Assembly: GCA_026874595.1 (NCBI GenBank)
Contig: CM049310.1
Location: 38,517,558 to 38,581,557, forward strand
Length of the DNA stretch: 64,000 bases
DNA from: Sipunculus nudus
Lineage: Eukaryota; Annelida; Sipuncula; Golfingiida; Sipunculidae
Direction: 5' to 3'
Translations under genes and position numbers: made by a program
The notes under the pieces: model-generated
The model's database searches: none
The model's input: the letters and a program-made list of their open reading frames with translations, nothing else
Told to the model about the DNA's origin: nothing
Part shown: positions 1 to 12,000 of the stretch, piece after piece
Position numbering within the stretch: position 1 is the first letter of the stretch
Layout of the letters: each line of letters opens with the position of its first letter

Positions 1-2209
1 GATCCTATTGGTCTGTGTATTTTGCACCCTGTGAAGCTTGCTGACATTTATATGACTCAATATTGCTGAATGGTACACATTCCTGAAAACAAACAAACTG
101 TTTGGCTGTACCTTTTAGGTGTGTCATGCATGCTTGAACATCAAGATTGAGGAACAGCTGTGTTGTATCATATCATGGAAAATAAAGTACCATATTGAAT
201 GCAGATCTTGAAACAGTGATATAAGAATACACTCTGTGTTCATTTTTGTGTGTGTTATTTATGGTGTCCTGTAGATAAGTACAGTCAGTGGCCACCAGAT
301 GGCAGCAGTAAATTAGATATCACAAAAATCATTAATCAACATTCTTTCAGGGATGACATTTTTTTGTGGAGTTTAGGTTATGTGTATAAAATTTATACTA
401 CCCTTTACTAGGGTTACATTAAGATTTAAACATGTATATGTATATGGTCCTTGTATCAATATCTGTGCAGTCTTTAAAACATTATACTAAAATGTAGTCA
501 ATATTATGTAAACCCATTTTAGATGTAGTTATTCAGAATAATACTTTGTTCTTCAGGCTAAATAGAGATATTATCTGAAATCAATTTAAACAGTGAACCA
601 GTATTAAAATTAGCTTTTGTGGATTGCAACATTGTTGATTTTTTTTTAATTACAGATAATAAAATGATATACTAGTAATTATCTGTGTGACTTCTGCTTT
701 ACTTAATCATTAAATGTTATTTTCCCATAATTAATCTTGTACAATCAAATGCATTGAAAGATGAAACTGACTAATTCCTGAGCAGTTGACAAGCCAGTGA
801 AGATGATAAATCACCAAGAAATAATGGAATAAGCTATCTAAAACTCCAAATCCAAATCTAAATTGACCAGCCACTCATAAAATAATATTACTAACATTGA
901 CAGACCATGGCAAAATTAATTAATTAGCCTTTAAGTTTTTAAAGTTACCAGCTGATAATTTCTTTCCAGCCTATCAGAAACCCTTTATATTTGCAGGTCA
1001 CATTTTGGCTTATTAACTCCCAGTTTATTTTAATATAGTAGAAAAACAAAACAGTATTTCAGGCTTTGCTTGGACTGTGTACCAGTACATGTTAAATGGT
1101 GCGTTTTAAGCTACTAATACTATATATATAATATATATATAATATATAATGTTAACGGTAAAGCCCTTGATTTCCGTCGTGCCAGTTAGGCTTATGATGG
1201 CACATAGCCAGGTGGTTTAAGCCATAACCCCTCACTGATCAGATTTATTTTTGAATTTTTGCAAATTCTTAATATTTCAACTTTTCATTGTACCTTCAGC
1301 AAAAATTCAACAATTACCATATAGAGGGTGTGCTATAAGCTGTTTGGAAATCTGTAGAACCAACACATGTTTGACCTGTAAATCAAGCCAAATCAAGGAA
1401 GTGTGGATGCCAGTCTCATGTTGGCCTGAGTGGTCCTTTGAGGGTAAAAGGCCTTAAAGCAAAGACACAGACTCCTCCAAGTATCTTTGATGCCAGTTTG
1501 TAAAAGGACTAAATATTTTGCCTTAAGATCAAGGGGGTGATATTGTCAAGCAGGCCATCGACTTTCTATGACCCAGAGCTGAAGGCCTTCATATTTCTTG
1601 TAAAGCAGGTGATACAACCTGGGGTGACATAGAGAAATAGGAAATTATTTTTGTATGGCTATTATGAAAAGCCTTTGCAGGCCTCAAAAAAAGCTAGAAA
1701 TTTCCACAAGTGAAGTTCGCATTCTCATGTGTTGTGATCACCAGTGTTTAGTCTGTCTATCTGTTTGTTAATCTGCTGCAGTCTGCATGTTGGGTTTTAA
1801 GCTCATTTTAACACATATACTCACACATTTTTCTCAAGCTTTACTGGTGTGTGGTGGGTGTGTCCATGATAACATTTAGTATCAAAGGTGTAATTGAATG
1901 GGACCCTGTACTTTGTATGGTTGTGTCAAATTACTGACATGACAGGCCTGTTGGTTAGGTATATGATACAGGGATTAAATGACTTAACACCAGGAGATAG
2001 ATAGGAGAGGATCAGCCACAAGGTTAAAAACTAATACCAATGAATATCAGTATCAAAATAGAAAGAGGAGACCAATCAGAATTTATGATTTTAGTTCTGT
2101 ATTCATATTTGGGTAAAAAGAAATAATGGTTGGACCTACTCAGGTGTCCCAGTGTACATGAAAAACCATTGATTTAAAATAATCTTGTATGACTTGAGTA
2201 TTATGGTAT

Positions 2210-2630
2210 CTTCTCTGTCTGGGCTTTGATGGATTTCCACGAAATTTACCATAACTACTAACCAACATATTATCTTGCCCAACTTTGATTATGGGCAACT
2301 AACACGCATATTTAAAAAGGACACGGGTCACTAGGATACTTTGTGGTGTTGCTGTGATAACTTGTGAAGAATATGAAGGATTTTTATAAATCTCATCAGA
2401 AATGTTAAGCAAAAAAATATCTTGCCTCAGTCCGATTTCCAGCAAAATCAATGCATATATTTTGTGAGGGCAGGGGTCACTGCACTTTGGAGGTACCTCG
2501 GTGACTTACCAAAAATCCTATGGATTTTCATGAAACTTAATATACGTATTTGTTCCCAAGGTCATAGACTCCAGAGCTGACTGGGAGGCTTCCGCCGATC
2601 ACTTGGCGATGGCATACATCTAGTTAATTA
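2210..2630 (+). repeat. Pearl-like repeat, family A, copy 1
   Basis: Three degenerate direct units begin near 2231, 2377 and 2522, a period of about 145 bp. Each has a 'ggatttNNNNNaaa' head, a 'cttgcc/ctcacc' middle and a 'catatttaa...ggtcac' end. The same family recurs at about 20020-20560, 42230-42860 and 44440-44880 in the same orientation. The copy ends near a 'catacatctagtt' terminus. Confidence 0.7.
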
Positions 2631-4064
2631 TCTATTTGGCAAAGAAACATTGCCAAAACCACCAGCATTCATTAAGTTTTGTTGTTTAATATACTTGTAG
2701 ATTCAGCTGGATGCTCAGATATTTTGCTGTAAATTTATTGGAATATACATACATCACCAGTTTCTCAAACTTTTTGCTTGACAATATATGTGTTATACAT
2801 TAATGTGATAATGATGTCAGCTGTTTGTCATGAGCCCAATCATTATAAACATATTATATTTTCTCCAGTATTGCATTAGCTTGTGTTATCAACCCATATA
2901 TCAAATGAAATGTTTGTTGTGTATATTGAATTTTATAAATCATTGGTTAATTAGTTGCATTTCTTGTGATTTGACAATTTATGAATTGAAAATCACCCCC
3001 TCTGTCTTGGATCAAAACCCCATCAAAAGTTAACCCTATGAGTAATACATGAACAACTTTGTTTAATTAGGTCTGATATTTACCCTTTAATTTTCTTATT
3101 TCTGCTGTATTGTAATATCCTTATAACCTTTATATGAATGCTGCTACATCAGTCATTAATTAAATTACTATTAAAAATTACATGATTGTTCACTCTTGGT
3201 GTTAAGGATAATATGCCACTCCATACAATAAGTGCCAGATGTGCCAGGAAGCATTTTACTTAAATAAAAAAAAATCAAGTTGTTTTATTAAATCTCAAAA
3301 TTTTTAGATCTTGCATGATTTTGACAGAAAGTATGATTCTCTAATTGCTTGTAATGAAAAAGCATGATGAGAAATAATTAAAAAGTAATCAACTGTGAGG
3401 CCTTGATGATGAGCCAAATGATTGATGCTGTTTGCATTATGACCAAACATTATTTTTTTAACTATGATAACACAGGCTGGATACAGAGGAGATTGTTTGT
3501 GGTAATTAGGAGCTGAGGAAAGTACTGAAGTCAATATAAGTCTTCACTGACTACTTAAAGGGGCCTAATCATCTAAAAAGCATGTTGAATTAACACAAAA
3601 AATAGCATTTTGTCCTTGAAATAAATTGGTATCTGCCAAAATCTTGCCCTGAAACTGTTGGTTTACTCATGTACACGAGTGTTAAAACAGTGGACCGGGC
3701 GCGATCACAGGCATCAACATAAACACAGGGTGTGGGACTTCATGATTCTTGATTTGCCACATCCACAACACCTGTCAATCAGGAGATGCCCCGACTGACT
3801 TGGCCGCAAAAATGTAATACATGTACTCTGGCTGAAACATCCCATGATGGGAATGACTCAGGCCTGCGACCAGATAAACAACCTTTGCTACCTGTGTCAT
3901 TTTCCTTGAGGCCCCTGGACCTATCGTACAGATCTGTTGTGACACCTAGGTTCTACAATGAATTTACATTCAGCCCATGGACTGTAAAGTCCATCCAGCA
4001 GAGATATACCAGACAACATGAAGGTCCATGCATGGACTAGTTTGGACTATATATGACTCTTTTG

Positions 4065-5813
4065 TTAGCTCAGCTGACTATAAGTCATCTGAGCTATAGT
4101 TGTGGTCCATTGTCCGTAGTCCGTCCGTCTGTCCGTCCGTCCCTCTGTCCGTCCGTCCGTAGATGTGGCACGTTTTGAAACCATAAGGCCTAGGAATCCA
4201 AAATTCAGCATAATGTTAGATGTCCCCAAGATCTCCTACCAAGCCGCAAACTGGGTCTTTGCCACTTCGTTCCTTTAAGAAATTGAGGAAAAACCTCAAT
4301 TTTTTATTAAAAACCTATTTTCACACTTCAGGACTGCCTAATATCAAAACCACTGATCTGTTTTTCCTCATATTTACCATAAATATTCCTCTATATAGTT
4401 CCTATGTACATGCCAGAAATTAAGTCTGTTAAGTATAAATTCTTTAAGTAATGGGTCCGAACATAATGGACTTTGTAAAAAATCAGGAAAAATATTTACT
4501 CACTTAACATGAAAAATTTTGAAACTAGAGTCTATTTTCCCAAGTATATAACTATGTTTAATAAAGATTCAATTGTTTTTACCAAAATTAGATCTGAATT
4601 TTGTAAATTTTTTAAGTTATTAGCATAAAAATAAAATCAGTACCTTAAATTTTGCCCAACTTTGACCATGGCACGTTTTTTTCCTGTAAGTATCATTGAT
4701 TTAATTTTCACAGCATGTAAACATAAATATTTAATTTGTTTAAATCTGAAATTTGAAAATAAAAGCTTGAAAATTAAGCTAGTTATTGATTTTTTTCTTG
4801 AGGCTCTATTGTAGTCATTTGCTCAGATTACAGATGCAGGGTCCCACTCCAGGTCACTGGAAGTCAGCCATGCCAGGGTTTCTGATTTGTTACAGTCACT
4901 GTGGGAGATCCCCTGCTGTGACAGGTGTACAGTTATTCTCATATCACCACCCCAATCATCACTCCCCCCCTCCCCCCCCCCCACCCCCCCCCCACCCCCC
5001 CCCCCCCCCCACACACACGCCCACCAAGTGTTAAGCAGTAATTGTTGTTTTCACTGTATCTCCTTAATTGTAATGCTGTTTCCACTCCGATATGCAAAAA
5101 CTTTCCTTGAAAAAATAATTCAAGGTGTAATCCAGAAGATGCAAATGTAGATTTAAAAGATATATTTTTGTGGTAAAAAATAAATAAACGTTTGTTTGCA
5201 TGATGTGGTGTTATCTGACAAGATTGAGATTTATGATGATGCAACTGAAAATTACGAATCAACTTCTATATTCAGATATATATGTTATATTGGAAATGTA
5301 TAGAAATATAAACTTAAATTTAAAAAAAAATTGATGTGATAAAAAAATGAGGATTTAATACAAACATTTGTTCATTATTTTCCTGCCTCAGCAGAATTTG
5401 AGATCAGGCTTTGTTTGCCCTGTTTTATGTTGTTAATTAGTTATATATCAACTGAATACATTTAATAAACAATACATATATATTTAATAATATATATTAT
5501 ACAAAAAAATAGATTCAATTGAACAAATGTGTAAACTACTGAAATGTCAACAGTTAATCAAAAAGCCAACTAATGATCAAGTAGTACAGTAGTAGAGATC
5601 ATTTGTTCACAAACTGCTCACATGCTTCAGTTTCAATATTAGGAAACACATGTTCAGGTCACAAAATATTATTTGCAACAATTTCTTGCTCATCAATACA
5701 AACCAATCATATAAACCAACCTTGGCCTTTATTACCTCTTCCTCTTACACTTTATCTCCATTTGATATTATTTTAGATTTTCAGCTGAGCACAGTGACCC
5801 ATAGGTCCCTTGT
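4065..5813 (+). mobile_element. Non-autonomous element, family B, copy 1
   Basis: The left end reads TTAGCTCAGCTGACTA, followed within about 60 bp by a GTCCGTCCGTCC tract. The right end reads TCAGCTGAGC and runs into 'acccataggtcccttgtt'. GCTCAGCTGA and TCAGCTGAGC are exact inverted repeats, and the same two ends bracket 32359-33255. The interior is AT-rich and carries a long poly-C tract, so it may have later insertions; at about 1.75 kb it is twice the length of the second copy. No transposase is visible. Confidence 0.6.
4965..5013. repeat. Poly-C tract with (AC)n end
   Basis: An almost pure C run, interrupted by single T and A bases, passes into 'acacacac'. It creates spurious proline-rich and glycine-rich open frames on the two strands, which I do not treat as genes. 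Confidence 0.9.
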
Positions 5814-8512
5814 TTGGTATCTGTCGTGAATGCGCAAAATTGGAACCAACAGGCATCCTTGTTATTGTAAATTAACACACATTCTCTGTGTTTACTAACA
5901 TGCAAAACCATAACTAGCTCAAAGGGAGGTACTTAGACCATGTGCTCGGATGGTTTTGCCTGGAAACTTTTGTGTAAAGCAAAGTGAAATGATAGTGTGA
6001 AAGAATAGACATAAAACAGCTCCTGATTTTGACCTTTTGAATTTAAATTAGGGACTCAAATACTTTTATAGGCCACTATAATGAGACATTATGAAACATC
6101 AGTAAAGATATAGTTATTGGAGACCTGTTAACTGAATAGTAATGGTGAAAACCCTTCTGTGATGATAAAGGACTTAAGGAGATGAGATGTCTGTATGCCA
6201 CGGATATAGGTGCAGAGTAGTTAGGGCTGAGCTGGATAAATGTGTAAGTTATTAGTATACTAGATGTAGAATTTAAGGGATGTCTGCCTAAGAGAGGTTC
6301 CCATCAGTGGGGGTTCCACTTTGTAAGATAATTATCAATACATTATTTATCATATGAATATAAATATATATGAGTTCTTTTGATAAGAAAACATTTTAAA
6401 TTATATCAGTGTTTCTAGTTATAGAATAAAAAAAAATAACAACAGACAAAGATAAGAACATAAAGGAACCAAGCAGAGCCTCTCACAGTATCAGATGACA
6501 TCTTGCACTTGTTTTATCATGTTTGATTGGCAGGTCCAAGTGTTACAGAGTCATAAGATACTTCATGTACACAGGTCAGTGACGAAGTGTGACATGGCCA
6601 GGTGTATTTATATAATTATATATCTGTATATTAGGGTCACTGTATGATGACTGGAAGTAATGAAGTGATGTAGAGGCCCAGTGCACAGGGATAAAGTGAA
6701 ATGATAATTTCAACAATAAAAATAACAGTGTTTACAATATCTGTTGTGCATCACTTGTTAAAACTTTGTGACACCGCATGGACATGGTAGCAAATAATAT
6801 TTATATTGTTTATTATTGTTTATTTATATTTTTATTATTTTTATATTATTTATGTATATTTTTACACAAGTAGCTCATATTATGGCACTGGTAGGAATTG
6901 TGGCTTTTTTAAATAAAATTAATAATTTTATTCAGTTTTAAATAGCATTGGTAACCTACATAATTTTTTCCAGAATTTGATTTTGCTCAAGTCATAACTT
7001 TTAATATAAAAAAGCCATATTTAAGAACTGACATTAGTTTTTCATTATTGTCCTAGTGCAGTTAAAACATTTATAGAATTGTTTAACTTGTTATCCATTG
7101 TCATTTTGTATATAAGAACACACTGTAGGTAATAAAATATCACTGAAATAAAAATATACAGATTCCTTAAAAAATTCTGTATTCTTTATGATTAGATAAA
7201 AAGCTGTTTCCCTTGGACTTTTCTCTATGATCTCGAGCATGCCATTAGCAGTCCTGATTTGAATGAATAATTTATTAATTTGTTAAAGAGTGTATAGTTA
7301 TATATCAGCAGGCTGTCAGTATGTTGTAAGGTCAGATGTCAAGGGGTTCTGCAATAATGTTGAACAAATTCTACAGTTTGTAAAAAAAAAATGAAAAATC
7401 AAGTGGTATACCATTTTATATATGTATGAGTATGGTACTTCTGCATCAGCATTCAATTCAGTTATTATTATTATTATTCAATCTATATCAGCATGATGTC
7501 ATTATTATTCAGTCTGTTTAAGCATAATATTCTCCTTCTGGTGTTTAATTTGCAGCATATGTATAAGGTTACATGCTGTGTGTTGATATGTTCAAACAAT
7601 AAGAATTGTTTAAAATTAATTAAACTCAACCTATTTGTGAGGAAGGTTTTCATCCACATAAATGGTGCTCATGTCAAATGATTAAATTATATGGAAGCAT
7701 GCATTTAGAAAGCATCATATTTATTTCACTCTGTAAGAGACGGTTAAATATCCATGGGCATAATTAAATTGTAGGATGATTTTAATATCATCTGAACCAA
7801 TTTATCATCTTTGCATAAAGCTGTTGTCCAGCTAGGATGTACTAAAATGATATAATGAAATATAAGAGGACACTATGCTGGATTCCCAAATAAGGTGACC
7901 ACCACCCCCAGGGTGACATACCCTTGTCCTGAGCTTGACCCCTGCCTGCAGGATGACTGTGAGCTGGCTGATCCATCATTTATCAACCCCATCTGTTTCA
8001 TATACAAACTTCCCTTGGGATCCTTTACAGTGAGAAAATCTCAACTCAAAACATGATACCCTGGGGGCTGGAATTCCAACAGAGATTTGAGATATAAAGT
8101 TTCAGATATGTATTAGCAGAGCAGCAGAGAAACCTGATATAAAAATGTGAATTATCTTTAGTTCTGCACCTATTTTTGAAGTGAGGATAATAATATCTGC
8201 TGTAGGATATAAATTGTCTCAGAACGAAGCCTGGAGACAGTATGATTGTTTGGTCCATGTGTTTGACCTGAGGGACATCCGATGTGGAAAACACAGCCCA
8301 GCCTCGCTGCATGGGTCTGTCTACCTGGAGTGTAATTAAAGCATAGCCACAGATGCAATGTGTATCAACCAGCCAAGGGAACTTTGCTCTGCTACTTATA
8401 TTGACAGTATAAATGGATTTGGCAACACGTGCAGTTCACATAGTAATAAGGACACTGGGTCTATGGTCTATCTGCTGTCTTTATCACAGCTTGCACACAA
8501 CACATGTTGCAA

Positions 8513-8810
8513 ACACAGGAGATAGCAACATTTCTTCAGTTGTTATTTAGATCAACTGCTTTGACCTGGAGGTATGAAATGTACAGGTGATGTATTCTAG
8601 TGAAATGTACAAATGCAATTTACCTAGAACACAGGATTCAGAGACTTTGGGTCATATTTTGCTCTCACAAGAGACAGCAACAAGTGATCTTTCCAGTGTT
8701 ATTTAACTCAGAATTTGTGGCCTGGACCAGTGAAACATACCAGTGAAATGTACAAGCCAAATGTACATGGAAGTGAAATATACAAGTGAAATTTACCTAG
8801 AGCAGAGGCT
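8513..8810. repeat. Two-copy direct duplication, about 152-bp period
   Basis: 'gagatagcaaca' at 8519 is matched by 'gagacagcaaca' at 8671. Both are followed by 'gttattta', a 'cctgga' block, several 'gtgaaatgtacaa' words and 'tttacctaga'. The two halves have diverged. It lies directly upstream of the signal-peptide exon, so it may fall in the 5' UTR, a proximal intron or a promoter. Confidence 0.65.
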
Positions 8811-8978
8811 CGCCAGGTTTCCTAATCAGCCTCGCTTGTCAGTTTCCACTGATGACTTGTGAAACTAACACTGGACAAATATTTGGATTACACTCTGAGA
8901 TAAATTCGCCACCCAGCCCAGATTGATTTCATCATTCATTGCTTCATGTATTAGGCATAATGACCCAGACAGAGACAC

Positions 8979-9078
8979 ATGTATGTAACTGAAAGGCTGT
9001 TAGTGTGCTGGGGACTACTCCTGGTACTGTTGTGCTCTGGTCAGTCAGAACCAACTGATAAGCCAACACCGGCACCAA
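8979..9078 (+). CDS. KIAA0319L: Coding exon 1: start codon and signal peptide
   Basis: Encodes residues 1-33. After MYVTER comes a hydrophobic core, LLVCWGLLLVLLC, then a polar Pro/Thr stretch, so signal peptidase probably cuts near residues 20-23. An in-frame TGA at 8961-8963 supports this Met as the start. The donor is gtaagt and the exon ends in phase 1, which fits the PKD1 exon at 26277. A possible 3' splice acceptor, 'gtattag', lies at about 8953, so the exon may carry only a short 5' UTR. The link to exon 2 rests on phase and the expected protein order, not on transcript data; small exons between could be missed. Confidence 0.8.
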
Positions 9079-12000
9079 GTAAGTTCTTGTCAACATGCTG
9101 TCATCAGTTTTCAGTGTTTGTTGTTTTTATGTGTGAGGGGTGCTTCTTATGTGGTCTATTGATTTCAGTACATGATCTATGGTGCTTTGTCAGGACAGTG
9201 CTGGTCCACCAGCTGGTATTAACTGTCAGATCTACGTCATTCTCAATACACTCATGATCAAAATCTTCTCCTCAGGTTTGTTCTCATGAATATTCAAACT
9301 TTAATTTCTGTGACAGTGATTAAAAAAAGTCATCAAAGAAACATCAATATGAAATTTTATAGGTTTGATTAATATCATTAATATGTTATATTTATGCTCA
9401 ATTTCCTTTTCTTAATGTTAATGCCAATTTATTGCAAAGTACCATTTAATATAAGTGTGTGAGACAATTTTCTTTTTCTTCAATTTATATCTATCTATAT
9501 AATTCTATTGGTGTATGAAATTTGTATTTGACCCATAAGAAAATACATTTGATCATTTATTATTACGGGGCTCCTTTTAACATTGTTAATTTGAGGTCAC
9601 ACTCACTGTAGCCATTAATTAGTATACATACTAGTAGTATAATTAAGTAAATATGAAAACTATACTACTAATTATCATATTACAATAATAGTCATAATAG
9701 TAATAGTGATAATGATTTTGCTGAAGCTGCTTTATATCTGTATTATGTATTGTGGATCATGCAAAATAGGATACTTTCATCAGTAATACAGATATCATAA
9801 AACCCACTCAAGCACTTGTTTACTCAGGAAAAAAGGCTTGGAGTAACCCAAAGTGTGTCCACATTGTGTTGTTTTCCGGGCTGTCAAATGTTTGACATGC
9901 TGATATAAAATTTTTGAATTGTCAATTTAGCATACCAAAAGAAAAACACATGCTGATTTCAGTTTATGTGAAATATCTGTACCAGTATCCAAAAATTTGT
10001 TTGTTGATACTTCATTGGCAATGCATGTTGATGTGACAATCACTTTTAATATGTCACTGGCAATGAGGTTTTTAACTGCCAGTATAATGCCCATCTCATT
10101 TGTCTGTGGGCAGGTGTCCCTCAATAGAACTGTCATATTCTGCTGAAATAAAGGTCGTATGGTTTGGTGGTAATGTCCATTATCTGTCATAAACCATTCT
10201 CTAGCCGAGTTCACAGGTGACCAAAACCAAACTTATTCAATAATTGTGAACATGCAGTACTGGCCATGTTTGCGCTGCCTGAATGTTATGTAGAGTGATA
10301 AAAAGGGTGTGACCATTTGCATGAAGAACAATGGGACTACGATACAAACACATTCTCTGATTCATTCTTACTTTTCTTCTCTTTACTTCTCTGTCTCTGT
10401 CTGTCTGTCTATCTATCTCTCTCTCTTTTATATACACATTTTTGATATATGGCGGTAATTACATTTTAGATTTTCCAGTGATAGTCTAATGCTAAATGTT
10501 CACTGAAGATCTGATCTGAACACATATTGTATTTTTATTTACCAGTTAGGGCTGTAACGATTCATCATTGCTCTGATACATCGGCATATAATGTCAGATT
10601 TCATATTTCAGAGGTCCCTAGGTTGATACTTTGATGATATTTGATGTATCATGCCTAGAAAGAGATGTCTCACATAAAAAAATATTCTTTCAGCTCTGTT
10701 TGAGGCATCTAAGGTCAAACGCCAATAGCAAGAAATCAGCATGAGTGGCTAATTTTGTTTCAGTTTTGTTCAAGGTTTGGAAATAAATTTATGAGAGTTA
10801 ACTGGCTTATTCACATGTCCTAATGCAGGGAAAAATGTATGTGTTTATCTAAATTATAATACTATACCATATGGTTCATATCATGTTTTGTATTGTATTG
10901 TATTGTCAGCAAAGTATCGCAATATGTATCACCATAATCATGAACTAATGTATTGTTTCAGCCCTGTTATCAGTACACTAACATTGACATGGCAGAACCT
11001 CCCAAAGGGGCCACCTCTCTGCCAAGGACACCTCACAATATTGGATAATCGCTGTTGACCTTGGAAGCAATTATTTATCAGTAGGAAGCAGCAACACATT
11101 TTTAAAAAATCCTCTTTCGACCTCTCAGACATTTTTTTTTTGCAAATGCAGTTCAGTTCATCATAGTCATCAAATTTTAGTGAAGAAGGTGACGCTGGAT
11201 TTTACAGTTGTACTTTAGTTGTACATTTATGCCTTAGCTGTTTAGTTAGGCTGACTGTAAATCATATCAAGCTGTCATAGTCTGTGCATGTTAGTCTGTC
11301 ATCCATGTCATATTGTGTAGTAGGGCCAGTTTCATAACCTCTGCACTAGGTTATAAACTCTTATAATTTCAAATCTAGACAAAATCATGATGAAATCTCC
11401 TTCTTAGCCTGGAAGAAATCAGGTCAGAGTAACTTCCTATGCATAACAGAAGGTGATATATATTATTTTTTTGAGATTCAGATAATTTGGTTGGGAATAA
11501 TCCAGAATTCATAGCATTTATCTAACATTGCCAGGAGACCTCTTTAACTATAGCCATGAGTTTTTTTTTTCATCTGAATATACTTGAGCCCAGTAATCTT
11601 GCATCTCCTGAGCTTAATAAAATATTGCTCACCTAATGTAAAGTGACTGCACATGGGACTTGCATGTAAAAAACTCAAAATCACCTGTAAAAAGGTTTGA
11701 GACCAATGTATGACTTTATGCAAAATGGCACCACATTTGGCTGTCACCTCGAAAAAATTTTGATCCAATTTTACATTTGCTGTGTGAAAGAGGTAATATA
11801 TTATCTGGTCTTTGTTTGTTACAGTCAGATATTGCAATCTGTGTAATGTGCAAGGTATATGTAATTAATGGAGGTGAATGTTTCATTTATACCACCAGCA
11901 ACAGCTGATGCAGGTGGAGGAAATTAAACGTTAGCACAGTCAATGCCAGCTGGATAGAGTTGCTCTATTTCCCACCAGGCTTTAAATGAAAAATTCAGTA

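Larger units (their letters stand above)
1..8978. other. Upstream non-coding region, possible 5' UTR intron
   Basis: No coding exon could be recognised. Short open frames here are low in complexity, lie in repeats or lack any family motif. The stretch is AT-rich and strikingly poor in CpG, like the introns downstream and unlike DNA after about 59.6 kb. I infer it may be transcribed, for example as an intron between a non-coding first exon outside the window and the signal-peptide exon. It contains an old pearl-like repeat (about 2210-2630), a longer repeat with GCTCAGCTGA/TCAGCTGAGC ends (4065-5813), a C-rich tract and a 152-bp-period duplication just before the first coding exon. Confidence 0.5.

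Noticed and set aside
4786-5262. Proline-rich and glycine-rich open frames on both strands
   Set aside because: They arise from the poly-C tract and have no flanking coding signal.
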